Part shown: positions 45,513 through 57,118 of the stretch, piece after piece
How the letters are laid out: the number at the start of each line of letters is the position of its first letter
Position numbering within the stretch: the first letter of the stretch is position 1
Assembly: GCA_016165875.1 (NCBI GenBank)
Contig: JABBOT010000080.1
Coordinates: forward strand, 5,562,759 to 5,626,758
Direction: 5' to 3'
DNA: 64,000 nt
Source: Acanthopleura granulata
Lineage: Eukaryota; Mollusca; Polyplacophora; Chitonida; Chitonidae
Program-made: the position numbers and the translations under genes
The notes under the pieces: model-generated
The model's database searches: none
What the model was told of the DNA's origin: nothing
The model's input: only the letters and a program-made list of their open reading frames with translations

Positions 45513-46140
45513 ACTGACGTACATTGATCAAAGCGAATGTAGTTTTCACCGAGTTAGCATTGCGACTTTCTTCATTTGTGTGTCAGCATGTTTATTTATC
45601 CTGTCCCAGTAGGAAGACTTTAATTGGGTATGCTATAGACACAGCAAGTTAGGCAGCAGATTCTTCCTAGCTAGATAGGAGTCCTTAAACTCGCTTGCTA
45701 TGTTTATCGCTTCGTCGGTGCTCGGCGGATGTAAAATCGTTCAGTTTGTTTCAATTCATTGAACTTAGTAAAATCCTCTTTTGACAAAGCATATCGCAAC
45801 ATTCTCGTCAGTCTTGCCTAGATTAGCGATTTAAAGACTAGTTGTCAATTTTGCACGTGGGGGCTTTATCTCCCTGGGCTAATTAGAACATGTGCTGTGT
45901 ATGGGTTGTAGTTTTCTTTGCGATGGCAACGAATTATTGATGCACTTAAAATAAATAAAATGGCAATTTAAGCTAGTAGAATTGAATATATGATCCAGGT
46001 TTGGGTTTAAGCCATGTACAGAGACATAAAACTTCTATAATATGTACCAAAGAAAAGTGAATAAGGCGTGGAAGGAAACCAAATTAGAAAAAAAAATCAT
46101 GATTGTATTGTTTATTATATAATATTCCGAACTCGATATT
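45513..46140. other. No gene seen
   Basis: Unique-looking AT-rich sequence between a SINE-1 piece and module A copy 5. Confidence 0.4.
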
Positions 46141-46640
46141 GTAAAGCATCGCCAAGGCATTGGGTCTGACATGTGTCCGCCGTTCACCATTATTTTGACC
46201 TATTCTTTGTAACTGACGAACCGTCACGTTCCGCAGAGGAGTTCATCGGTAGACAGTTCACACTGCTATTGTGAAAGAATGGCTAATGTTTTCTTTCTTT
46301 CCCTTTTTTTCATCCCCCTTTTTGTTTATTTATTCTCTTATTGGTTTTGGTTGTCTGTGATACAGCCAGTAATGGCACCTGAAATGAGAATACTGCCACA
46401 TGTTGTGCTATTGGCAGTTGGAAGTTTTCAGCCGTCTTGTGAGGGTACACGTCCAAACAAGTGTGTTATGTTCAATTACAGGAATTAAAGCCGGCCTGCG
46501 TCATTGAGTAGATTGGGTGCTGTCTCCTGAATACAAATTTGCATATAGCGTGATAAACCAGTGGGTTGCGAGTTCATTTATTGTGACATAAAAGAAAAGC
46601 TGCTTGTGTGTACATTTTGTGAAGACTATATGCCTCCCGC
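46140..46640 (+). pseudogene. Module A, copy 5
   Basis: A 69-codon frame from the ATG at 46279 starts with a very hydrophobic leader (MANVFFLSLFFIPLFVYLFS) partly created by T runs. It continues into the module with 'gttatgttcaattacaggaa', where it stops. The shared words 'gccacatgttgtgctattgg' and 'gggtacacgtcca' place it next to copy 6 in similarity. Confidence 0.4.
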
Positions 46641-47250
46641 ATCCGTAATATAGGATTTGGGGAAATTTATTTAAGAGAAAAGAGAGAAAACGCGAAATGA
46701 ATGTATATGGCGTTATTAACGCTTAATCAAAAATGAGTTTACAATGGAAGCCAGTCCATCATTTCCTCGCTAGTTCAGAAATAGTGGACCAATTTAATAC
46801 TCTGAGTACTTGATTTGTAAGTTTTGCATTACGTCCTGTGAGGAACATTTATGCAAATGGCTGGTTGTCGGCCGTGTGAATGATTCCCTAGACACAGAGA
46901 TGGTAGTCGTTGATTAAATACAAATATATAAAAGCGAATATTACAAAGTGATTAACATTACTGGCTTTAAAGTCCCCCAAAAGAACATTTGAGATTGCGA
47001 TTTACGTCTGATTTTCACGAGACAGCTTTGTAGCATAAGCTCTCACAGACCATAACATTGCCATAGGGACTCGCATACAACTGTCCCTGCTGCCTCTCAA
47101 GCGTCGACGAAGTGACTGGATATTGATGGGATTCAAATGGGGCGAGAAATAGCACCCTGAACTGGTAACCGGAGAATTCGATCTTGACATTTCCAGTCCT
47201 CTCTTTCAGGATGACCTGGGACAATTTCCTTGAGATTGCGACTCAGATGA
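46640..47250 (-). pseudogene. Module C, copy 5, with open minus frame
   Basis: The minus frame 47224-47015 (69 codons) reads QVILKERTGNVKIEFSGYQF and then RVLFLAPFESHQYPV, without stops until ESLCYKAVS. The copy at 29.3 kb shares R-V-L-F and QYQV in the same register. After that point this copy loses the SSWNSGV block through a frame shift. Looks like part of a coding exon, family unknown. Confidence 0.45.
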
Positions 47251-47664
47251 ACCAGTTTTCTTTGCATTCGATAACCGGGTGGTAACGCACCTCAAAGCTA
47301 TTGTCTATAACGTCGCCAACAGCTTTTACCAACGGCAATGTAACGGTCGGGTGGTGTTATTCCGGCCTGTCTGTTTACAGCACCGCGTCATTTGATAAGG
47401 AGGAGGATGATGTCGTCTACTGACGCACTCACACATCACAAACTTTCTTTTTTCAAAAATAATTTGCATAAAATGTGATACATTATTATCTTCAACAGGG
47501 CGTTGGTGTCGACTTCATTTTGAGCCGAGGCTACATTAATAGTTGAAGGCAACATGAACGATGTTTTGGATTGTTTTTGTATTGCATGTATGTGGAGTTA
47601 GGTGTAGCGTCCTACTTACCAATTTTTCAGTCACATGACACTTGATTGGTCTTTAGAACGTACA
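47251..47664. other. No gene seen
   Basis: Sequence between module C copy 5 and a SINE-2 fragment. No supported feature. Confidence 0.35.
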
Positions 47665-47735
47665 CATAATGTCTTCTTGTGGCAGGGTGAGTCCCTGCGG
47701 TTGGCCACACTCAGGGTCCTAGGATTCCGAAGCTT
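47665..47735 (-). repeat. SINE-2 3' end fragment
   Basis: 'gtcttcttgtggcagggtga' and 'gtccctgcgg' match 22345-22375, the end of SINE-2 farthest from the tRNA head. 'gattccgaag' may continue the match. Truncated. Confidence 0.6.
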
Positions 47736-48145
47736 TCTTAGGCATAGGTTACGCCTGTCTTAACACGTATTATTCCTGAACCTTAAATTTGAACTTAAAT
47801 GCAGACTTGCATTTTTTGTCATGACTGTTATAGACATGTCTTCGTATTAAATAAAGATTCTTCAGGTGAATGACAATGTTAGAATGATAAACATTTTGGA
47901 AATTTGGACTGACTTAAGTCTAAAAAGCGAAGTTTTATCGCTCCCGACAGAAAGTAATGTTGCGCTTGTTCATCGACTTACCGAATCTAATATTCTTCGG
48001 TGTCGCCTCATGTGATTTGAGGTTTACCCACGTCCAGAGTGGCTGTCTGTATTTGGGTTATCGATTAAGAAGCAAATCATTTCAACTGTACTTTGCCAGC
48101 CTTATTTAGAATCAAAATAACCAACTGATTATGGATGGTGGTTTA
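47736..48145. other. No gene seen
   Basis: Unique-looking sequence between the SINE-2 fragment and module F copy 2. Confidence 0.35.
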
Positions 48146-48149
48146 TCGA

Positions 48150-50540
48150 TACGCTTTGTATATACCGTTAAACGTCTCGGCTTGCTGGATAAATCATGCA
48201 TTATATTTGGTTACCAAAAAGGTATGCTACTCATGTGTACGAGTGACACTAGATGCCGGTTTTGTGCCCCCCTTGAGCAACGGTTTTGTAAACAACCCTC
48301 TTGTGTGTATAGATTGCTCTGACCTCTGAAACCAATCTGTGACAGTCGTTGAGCTGTTGACAGTCTTGCATTCGCCGCCGTCTTCTACAATATCATTTGC
48401 ATATTGCTTATGGGCTAGGAAATATCGCCAGTAACTTGTCAAAATGTGGATGATTACTTTTACTCACAAAGCTTACGGCCATCGTCTGAGTCAAAAAAAC
48501 TTTTTATGGATGACGTTAATCAACAATCTTTTCGTCAAATAGTACGATCGGTTTAAATTTAAACGCAATTGCGTTCATCAGATCAGCTTGCAACTGGAAC
48601 ACACATGACCTCATTGGAAAATCTTACACAAGAGGATAGTTTCGGAGAGGTATAATTCGATTCCGTACTGAAACGTTCGGAAAAAATACAGTCATTTGTT
48701 ATCCATTAGACTCGTGTTGGATTGCTTTGGTGTTTCAAACCATCGAAAAAGCCGTAATTGACGGACAACTCGCGCTTTCATGCCTGTCCGACACATGACA
48801 GAATTAGCACCATTTCACCATACCAGGCCATTACTGCTGTGGGGTGGGTGGACTGAAAGGGATTAGCACCTGGACAAAGCCGAGGTGGTTAGGGTGTAAA
48901 TGTCACCGAACACTAAAATCAAAGAGTGGTAGAGATAATGGTCACCCCTTAGGCAAATAAACCACAACGTTGATCTGAGGGATTTATCTATGTCAGTCTG
49001 CAAATACACTGGACTTTATTCAAAGAGAAATGAAATAATTTCGTTTTCATTCCAGGTTTTAAGAAGCCGCATATAAAAAATTACTGATTCTCCAAAATTC
49101 GTGGTGTTCACCAACAGCTCTCGCATGGGCTTTGTGCATAAGTATTAATACTTGCTAGCTGATTAATATGTAGCTTTGGTAATAGTATAAAAATTGACCT
49201 ACCTGGATAATCAGGTAGGTCCATGCAGGAACTTTATGCAATACTTTAACAAAATATTTATAAGCAAACATTTTAATAAAAGTGTTTCACGCCTAAACAA
49301 AACAGCAAAATAGAGAAGAATGCTGCTAGGCATATTTGGTCATATTAATCCCCCCAAACCCCCTCAAAAAACAAAAAAAAGATATCTTGACACATGGACT
49401 AAAAATATACAGAGGAGTTTTTAAGTCACGTAAAGCGGCGTAACAATAAAAATAAAACGTCGAACAAACGCAAAAGGAATCACCACGATTCATCAAAGTC
49501 AGAATAATTATCGACGTCCCAAAGCCAAAAACAAAAACTCTGGCTGACACATGCAAAATATACATTGAAAAAAAATAAACATACGTTATGCGAACACATA
49601 TGAATATATTGTTTAAGGGGCTGTCAAGCCTAAAGCTAACCATATTGCTATCAGTAAGGTATTTTGAATAGAACGTGAAATGCAATAAAATAGACATGTA
49701 AACATGAACGCTCCGGATTTTTCCGCAACCACCACTGCAGTGCAAAAATAGTCTCTTCACACAAAATAATGCATATAGAAGTGCATATAGGAGTCCAAAA
49801 CTACATGAAAATGGAACTGCATAAAAAGAGGAAAACATATTTCTGGAAAGACACAGATAGATGTAAAAAATTTAAAAAAAAAATCAGTCTGTAGAGGTGA
49901 GTAGGGCTCTCAACAGAAAAGAAACCAAAAAACTCCCTAAGAAGTAAGCTTCATCTCTCCTTTGTATAGAAATTAATGCTGTAAAAAACCTCCCATGATT
50001 TTCAGCTGCGGAAAATAGCTGATTGCACAAATGTGCACCAGTCGGAGAACAAAGAATGATTTAGCGCCACGAACAGCTCGCGCCCGTTCGTTACGAAAAT
50101 GGCTCGGCAGTAATTCCATCAGCTTTGTTTCCACGGTGTTATAACATTTATAATGTGACATTTTCATTGAATGCAAACCTTCACTATCATCACACGACGT
50201 TTATCGTTGGTGATGACAAGGCCAATAGCACTCGGCAATATAAATCGATTTTGATGCGAAATCTTTGCCTATAAAGGTTTGACTTACCTTTCCTTTTCTC
50301 ACTTTGCTAGTAGAAATTGACACGACTCAAAATAAGATTATACAATGCCTGACTTTTTTTCGCGCAAAACTGCATAAGTTAAGTTAGAATCAACGCAATT
50401 ACGCTGGTGAAAGCGACAACGGGTCTGTGTGGGTTTTCAGTGGCAAGCTGCTACTTTGTGTTCTTTGTCGTATAAATGAAGATAAAAGGTGTAATTCGCA
50501 TTTACGTGAAAAATATTTTGTTTACTATATAATTGTCAAG
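48150..50540. repeat. Module F, copy 2
   Basis: Second copy of 41400-43680, about 6.8 kb away, in the same orientation and in the same order relative to B/E and A-C. Includes a 170-codon minus ORF (49838-49326) that is not conserved in copy 1 and lies in A-rich DNA, so it is not annotated as a gene. Confidence 0.6.
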
Positions 50541-51030
50541 GAAGTGCATGTTGAGATATAAAGCATGCTAGAGGATACATTTTAACGCTAAATGTTACCA
50601 CATCAGTAGATTTTGAACTGTTTGACATTAACGTCTTGACAAGTGGCTTACAGGACACAGGTAACTACCTCACAAAATGAAATCATACTTAACAACGCTG
50701 TTTTAACTTTATTTACCTAATTGCTTTTAAACGAACAGTTAGAATAAAACCCTAATTCAGGTAAATTGACTAGAGGCCGGATTTCGATGGTAACGTGTGC
50801 TCTCTGTGTTGTAGTCTTTAAATTTATATAGTCATCATTGTCCGCCTCTGCCTAACTGGTTATGTACTATTTCCAAGCATCTCTATTTTAAACTCAGTTT
50901 GCTAAGAATCATTATCACGTTGCAAGTCCTCACAGGTATTAAGGCAAAAATATAAATCGTCTTTTCGGCAATCATTTCCTAGACCTCTGGTTTTGATGTA
51001 AATGCAAGGACCTGTTACTTTTCCAATTTT
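50541..51030. other. No gene seen
   Basis: AT-rich linker between module F copy 2 and module B/E copy at 51 kb. Confidence 0.35.
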
Positions 51031-51640
51031 GAATATTCGTTCAGATAATGACAGAAAAGAAAATATGTGAAGAAGTCTTATGCCTACATATTAACTGATT
51101 TTATGCAGCACCAGCCAAAGCTTCGACAGAAGAGTGATAGCGACCTTTGAATTTTCTGTCTGATAATAAACGGTTTTCCCTTTATTCTGACACAGACTCA
51201 CACGATCTCCATAAACAAGACACTTCACATAGCTCACAGTCCTCCGATAATGTTGGGTTGCCAAGCAGTTTACTAATTTCCCTAGCCTGTTGTGAAATAG
51301 TGCTGCAGGCCATCGTCATTAATGTTTGAAAACCGTACAAAAGGTATATATCAAGTCTTATGAGTAAAGAGCATACAGTAACACAGTATGTCAGTCATGT
51401 TTGATGTCTTCTTGAGTCCAGCCATTACTATCATTAAACACTGACATCTTTCCTGTTTGCTGACACACATCTCGCGCTTGATGATCACTTCACATGTTTA
51501 TTTTGTTCCAGACGCTAAATATAACTTTAGTGGCAGAGTATCTCAAGGGACAATCCTTTTCTGGGCTCTCGGGGTTTCCCTTTGGTGACCCGGCAACGTT
51601 TTCTCGTAGACTCTCAGGAAAAGATAAAAACGAAAATCTC
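51030..51640 (-). pseudogene. Module B/E, copy at 51 kb
   Basis: The left part matches E ('taataaacggttttccctt', 'ctaatttccctagcctgtt', 'agtgctgcaggccat'). The right part matches B. The minus frame keeps DVCQQTGKMSVFNDSNGWTQ and then ED, the clearest copy of the GWTQE block, followed by a stop after KHD. It links E and B as parts of one ancestral unit. Confidence 0.5.
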
Positions 51641-52480
51641 TTCTCAGTACTGACTCTTTGTGATTGGATGACTCCACACAACCCATCTGTCTGCGAGGAA
51701 GGCAGCGGTGAATAGAGGTAAACATACAAGGTAGTTGGTAGTTGTTAGCAGCACTGCCTGTGCATCAAAATGACCTATCTCATCTGGGCTCCACCATCTT
51801 CATTGTAACTGCCCATATTCGAATGTATCAAGCGGCTATTGATAAAGACACTGTTAATAGTTACAAAAGACTGTTACTACACTATATGTACACTAAAATC
51901 CGGTGAAGTGTAGATATCCAGACATGTATGTTGTCTATGTCACACTTTGTCTTGGTGTGAAGCCTTTGAGGTTTTTGCACCTTGTTGAATTCTGCTAAGC
52001 TCTGATGACTTTATTAAGTCATCTGTTAACGACGCAGACAGCAATTGTGTTGACCATTTAAGTTTTCTTAGCTTTTTTTCTTACTTGAATCTATACAAAA
52101 GATTTTAAAGTCCTGTTGACAAATTTTACTAATGAGGAACTTTTCCAGCTTAGAGCTTAGGGCAGTCTCCAGTTTTCTTGGAAACTAATAGCATATTACT
52201 ATAATTAAAACAAAGTAAGTATCCGTGGATGTATGTATCTATGCTTAAGCTGTTCATCGTACTCAATAATTTTTCAGGACGACGACGAGTCCTCACCAAT
52301 GTGTATGTACTGTTTAATCTCGTTGTAGGTTGAATCCATGACGCCAAAGCACTGTCGCCTATGAAAGATCATGCCGAAGGCATTTTTAACGTGAAACGAC
52401 GAACCATGTAGAAATACTGTTTATTGATTTGTTTTCGAAAGTCCAAATATTAACGCATGGACATGCAATTGGGTGCAACA
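51641..52480. other. No gene seen
   Basis: Unique-looking sequence between B/E and A. A possible tiny SINE-1 match near 52262 was too short to annotate. Confidence 0.35.
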
Positions 52481-52985
52481 AGGGGATTTGCCAGATATCC
52501 ACTCGGCCAAATACAAATCCGCCTTCGCCATTATCTTAGGTCATTCAGCGAACCTGACGAATGGAAGCGTCACATTTGAAGGAGAACGCCATTACTAGAC
52601 AACAGTTAGACTGCTGAAGTGGAGGAAATGGGATCTTTTTTCTCCTTTTGCTTTTTTTTCTTTCTTTAGGCTGTGTGTAATAGAGCCAGTAATCACACCT
52701 GAAGTGGGAAGCCCTCAGGTGACTGCCACATGTTGTGCCACTGACAGCCGGTTGTTTACAATGGTCGTTTCAGGCTACACGTCCATACAAGAGCGTTATG
52801 TTCAATTACTGGAATTAAGGAGGGCCTGGGGCATCGAGTAGATGGGGTCTGAGACCCAGTGGCTCTCTGCGGAAGGCAAAATTGCAAGTAACATGATAAA
52901 CCCTTGGCTTTCCACATTTATCGTGGTATAAAAGAATGACGGAGAGAAACATCCTTATGTGTAGATTTTCTGGAATCCATTTGGA
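52480..52985 (+). pseudogene. Module A, copy 6
   Basis: The frame IEPVITPEVGSPQVTATCC continues to TSIQERYVQLLELRRAW and stops after GIE, in the same register as the 33.6-kb copy. Its 5' part is replaced by a T-rich stretch (CTTTTTTTTC, TTTCTTTAGG) that could equally be a splice acceptor, with the frame beginning at L-C-V. If so this would be an internal exon. Confidence 0.4.
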
Positions 52986-53175
52986 GTCCGGCTTTGTAAG
53001 GCTGTATCTAGGAAAAAGATACTATAGGGAATACGCGGAATCTTAATATATACGGTGATTTATAGGCTTAAGCGAACTGGACATTTCCTCGTTAGTTCTA
53101 ATTTAACGCATTGCTTAATATTGCAATGCTTAAGTAGTCGATTTGTAATCATTGCATTGGGTCCTCTATGAGTAT
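52970..53175 (-). repeat. Module C, copy 6 (partial)
   Basis: 'gtgtagattttctggaatcc', 'actggacatttcctcgttag' and 'gcattgggtcctct' match the left end of C copies 1 and 5. The right part is lost at a GC-rich junction near 53190. Confidence 0.45.
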
Positions 53176-53179
53176 ATTT

Positions 53180-55423
53180 TTTAAGTCCCACGGGGTCTAC
53201 ACATGTACCCCGGGGTGGGGGATAGGAGTTATCAATGCACGAGGCTTATAACTATAAAGCATAGGCTGAAAACACCGGCTATTAACGCATTGATTATAGT
53301 GAAACGCTTTAATAGTCTAAACAGGACATAGGCCTAAATTATACTCAAATGGGGCATGGAATAAGACTTACTGGGAAACCAGAAAACCAGAGCTTGACTT
53401 ATCTACTCCTCTATATATAAAGGGAAAACTGAAAGGGAATTGGCTCCTGGAGATGGAATCACGGTGAATCACCATCACGGTGGACGCGTTTCATTATCAT
53501 ACAATCACTGATTGCCTCATAACAATCAGAAATGTGCATGCCACTGAACGTTAGCATTTAGCATGTTTACATGCCTTTATGGTCCAAAAATAATCCTGTC
53601 TATCTGAAGTTGGTTGCTTTCTTCGTCAGCTTTGGGTGCATCAATATGTATTTCATATGTCTGTCTATATGAGTCAGCGATTAATGTATCTGCAAGGAGA
53701 GTCATAGTAAGGGAACCGAAGAGTTTAATAAGATGTATAGTAATATTCTACACTGACGAACAAAAATGCACACATATGTTACCTATGCAGACGTGCTCGT
53801 GCTTGTGCAACTTAAAGTTAATGAAAGAGACTTCGACAAGTTGATAGAATATAAATCCAAAGAAAAGGCCTATGAGCTTACGAAAACAAATCATATATCG
53901 TTTCTTTTGCTCCACCTCATAGGTATTGCTCAGTGCTAAAGTAATGTATTTTGTTCGTTGTTTTCCAGCTATAACTGTTGTTACGCCCACACAGGTAATT
54001 TGGCGCCAACTCTGTAACCATCGTATGACCGATGTTCTTCTTGATTAGACGTACCTGGCCTGACGTCCCGCATAAGTTGTGGTCATGGGAGCAATAAACT
54101 TTTTTTCTGCGGTGTTTCAAGATCTGTTGTTTTATTCCAGGGTGTTGAACCGTAGAATCAAAACGGGATATTTGCGTAGGTCTAAGTGATTGGGATTTCC
54201 ATATTCTAAATAGAAATTCTACTGCAGGGTTTCACGTACATTTTCACAAGTAGGGTCTATGGGGTAAAAAGAATTTGACTCCAGCACTCTTATGAAGCCT
54301 GGCATGAAAGTCGAACAACCCAAAGAGCAGCCCTTTGCGAGCACAATTAACACCATAGGCTCACACCTCTTCTAAATGTGCTAGGGCAACAAGCGGCATA
54401 CTTAGTGGCCGTGAGATGCGTCCCGTGATTAGAAAATATGGCAACCGATTGGCTGATGGGCATTTGGTCTTGCGAGGCCATCACTCAGCACTCATGTTTT
54501 GCCTGCACTTAGATTGGGGCGGTAGGTTGGATGGCCCGGTTCTTGTAATGGTCAGGTCGTGTCTTTCCTTTTTGTAGTCTTGAATTTTTCACCAATATTA
54601 TTCAGTGCAAATTCGATAATATTTATGACATTTTATCTAAGGTAGCATTGTCTGGGGTATTGCCTCGAAGATTCGGTAATCATTGAAGAGTTACCTTTTC
54701 AGAGGATACAGAGGCGATTGAGTAGGGATTGCAGAAAAAGTACATCTTCCCGTACATCAGCGGAGCAGCTATGGGTTCAGACAACGTCAGTTTTATTCCA
54801 ACCCAACATTGTTTTTTTATATCCCCACTCCTACTTTTCCAGTTCCCATATGTTGCCAGTGCGTAGCTTTATGTAAATATTAGAAGCACCACTAGATATA
54901 TGGAAACAGAAAATGGCTATTTTTCGTATGGTGTTTAGGCCAAGTAAACGTGAAATTGAAACTATATGGCTAGTATTCAAATGAAATCAATTTATGTTCA
55001 AAATCCATGTGAGGTTCTGTAGGAAAAGGCAAAAAAATTGCAGCCGGGGGAAGATTTGTTAAAATTTATCAGAAATCCGTTAAGTATCTGTTTGGGGGGG
55101 GGGGGATTGGAGATCTGTTCGCTTCTGGTACTGAACATGACGTCTTAAATCACCATCATTGTATTATCCGTGACATAGATTATCTCGCAATAAACCAATA
55201 CAAATAACTTAACTGTTAAGGCTTAACTAATGTTAAACGCATCCCCATTAAAGTGGTTTCGTTAGCAAAATTAATGTATGAATTATCGTCTTGTAATTCT
55301 TCCGCGCGGTCATCCGTTTGGTGGGCCACATGAGTGTTTCTACGTTCTTACACGTATAAATGAAGCTTGACTCGCTGCCTTGTCTGTCAGAGGTCTCCTC
55401 ATAGTAAGGACCGATCCCGACGT
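53180..55423. other. No supported gene
   Basis: Outside the duplicated array. A 13-G run is near 55095. Plus and minus ORFs at 53.6-54.1 kb overlap each other in antisense and have no recognisable features. Confidence 0.4.
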
Positions 55424-55662
55424 AAACTGGTTTACCTTAGATGTGCAGAAACCAGCAACGAGGGCTGGTCGATTGCAAAAGCAACACAAAACATTTTAAT
55501 TGCAACGATACACCCACCGACTGTTCCATGGTTATAGAATAGGGAAAAAAACTATAGTACTTAAAAGTGAAAACAATACAGGATGTCAAGGGACAAAACG
55601 TCGTGACTCCTCTTGTCTCTTACAATCATCACAGAAGGTTGAAATAACGTTGATTGGACTCC
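55424..55662 (-). repeat. Dispersed repeat, right copy of the inverted pair
   Basis: Reverse complement of 309-541. Carries the frame with VRDKRSHDVLSLD on the minus strand, followed by a stop as in the other copy. The mirrored words are 'gagggctggtcgattgcaaa' and 'cgtcgtgactcctcttgtct'. Confidence 0.6.
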
Positions 55663-55780
55663 GACGGCCTTGCAGCATTGCAGTGGCTGCAATCTGGGAT
55701 CCTTGGATGGATTAGACCTTTTCACCGCTGAGAAGGAGAATTCCCCTCGGGTTAAGCTCATTTTATAAACATAGGAATCT

Positions 55781-56033
55781 GGTCGAGGGGATTACCGCTC
55801 CAGCACGGCCCCACGACCCGGTGCCTCCTAACAATGCTGTCGCTGTGAGTTGAAGTTCAGCTCATGCTGGCTTCCTCTTTGTCCGTACGTGGGAAGGTCG
55901 GCCAGAAACCTGCGGATGGTCGTGGGTTTCCCCCGGGCATTACCCGGTTTCCTCCCACCATAATACTGGCCGCCGTCGTGTAAGTGAAATATTCTTGAGT
56001 ATGGCGTAAATCATCAATCAAATAAATAAAAGA
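55781..56033 (+). mobile_element. SINE-1, full length with target-site duplication
   Basis: All family landmarks are present: 'caatgctgtcgctgtgagtt', 'gctcatgctggcttcctctt', 'gtacgtgggaaggtcgg', 'cctgcggatggtcgtgggtt', 'ccaccataatactggccgcc' and 'gtgaaatattcttgagta', with an AAATAAATA tail. Flanked by 16-bp repeats with two mismatches, ataaacataggaatct at 55765-55780 and ataaacatagcaatcc at 56034-56049. This is the closest copy to the family consensus in the window. Confidence 0.9.
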
Positions 56034-56325
56034 ATAAACATAGCAATCCTCAGACTTCCAGTGGAAGGTTCACGAGGCTTCATCATCTGTCGCGACTGTG
56101 GCAGCGATTTTCTAGTGTGGGTCCGCAGTGGTTTAAAGAAGGCTTCGTGAAATTCAGGAGACAATTTTTTGGCTGAACTTGGTGTTAGACATTGTAAAAG
56201 CAACTATTCAGAACATAATGTATTGTCCCAAAAAATTAGAGGTGTATCTTTTAGAACATGATGACAACATAGGGAGACACTATTGCTAAGTAACCCTCCT
56301 AAGCTGTGTCTCTTTGGCGCCATAA

Positions 56326-56574
56326 GTGTCTCAGATGTCATCAAATGGAAATTGTTCATCTGAATTTCTACATAATAAAAACCGGAAAGGGAAGGTAAAA
56401 TTGGTCTTTCTTTCTAAAATTTTAAATCAATACAATCGGTATTTTAGAGCTGATGAACTTAAACTCGAGGTTGAAAAGTCACATTGCACTTCGTGCGGTC
56501 CTGAAGATCTTTTACAAAGAGTTTCTGATGAATTTACCGCAACCGCCAATGGAGACCATTCTAACCTTAAGTAA
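56326..56574 (+). CDS. Weak exon candidate, unknown soluble protein
   Basis: Open frame with KKSHCTSCGPEDLL-like composition (VEKSHCTSCGPEDLLQRVSD) and a mix of charged residues that looks more like a protein than its neighbours. The first ATG is at 56335, just after a CAG that could be a splice acceptor. It ends with TAA followed at once by 'taataaaatt', and an AATAAA lies near 56791, compatible with a last exon. Recognised family: none. Confidence 0.22.
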   Translation: MSQMSSNGNCSSEFLHNKNRKGKVKLVFLSKILNQYNRYFRADELKLEVEKSHCTSCGPEDLLQRVSDEFTATANGDHSNLK

Positions 56575-56848
56575 TAAAATTTGGATAACTGTTTAACTTT
56601 CCACCATGAAGATGAAGAGATGCATGTATTATCACATTGCCAAAGTATGAGTGGCTAATCGTTATCTCTATATTTATTGTCCAATAACTCTTCTGTACTG
56701 GTGAAGCGTTAAAGCCAATGATTAACCATGCATTTGTTTGATCTGCTCAAACCACCAGATTTGTTTTGTATCTTATCTTAGGTGATATTAAATAAAGGAA
56801 ATTCTTTATATCTAACTGCACATAACAAATAAACTAAAACGTCAGTGC

Positions 56849-57118
56849 GTGTTATTCTTTTGGATACGAAGTAATGATATAAGTATCCAGGGAAACACGA
56901 CATTCGTGGACAGAGAGTCAAGAACTACCCTTAACAGGCCTTTATTCTATACTAAAATCCCTTATTCCGCCTTAGGCGTGATATGCCTCATTATAAGTGT
57001 TGCCTTCTTGAGTGTGATTGAGTTATTCAAGTCAGTGAAAAGTTGTATGCTATTCACTGTCATTATTTTGTATACATCATACTTTTTGAAATACGTCATG
57101 TGTAAAATTGGAGCATAA
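56849..57118 (+). CDS. Weak exon candidate, hydrophobic
   Basis: Frame without an early ATG. It contains an extracellular-like part (NTTFVDRESRTTLNRPLFY) followed by two predicted membrane stretches, ALGVICLIISVAFLSVIELF and a second one around LFTVIILYTSYFLKYV. AT-rich DNA easily gives such stretches, so this is only a candidate. It may belong with the hydrophobic frame at 58.4 kb. Confidence 0.2.
   Translation: MLFFWIRSNDISIQGNTTFVDRESRTTLNRPLFYTKIPYSALGVICLIISVAFLSVIELFKSVKSCMLFTVIILYTSYFLKYVMCKIGA

Noticed and set aside
49326..49838. Longest ORF in the window (170 codons, minus strand), hydrophobic
   Set aside because: It lies in A-rich DNA (T-rich on the minus strand), which gives Phe, Tyr, Ile and Leu runs by composition. 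The duplicated counterpart in module F copy 1 does not share the frame.
52258..52305. SINE-1 3' fragment (minus strand)
   Set aside because: 'gtactcaataatttttcagg' and 'acgacgacgag' resemble the family but the match is under 40 bp with gaps; could be chance.
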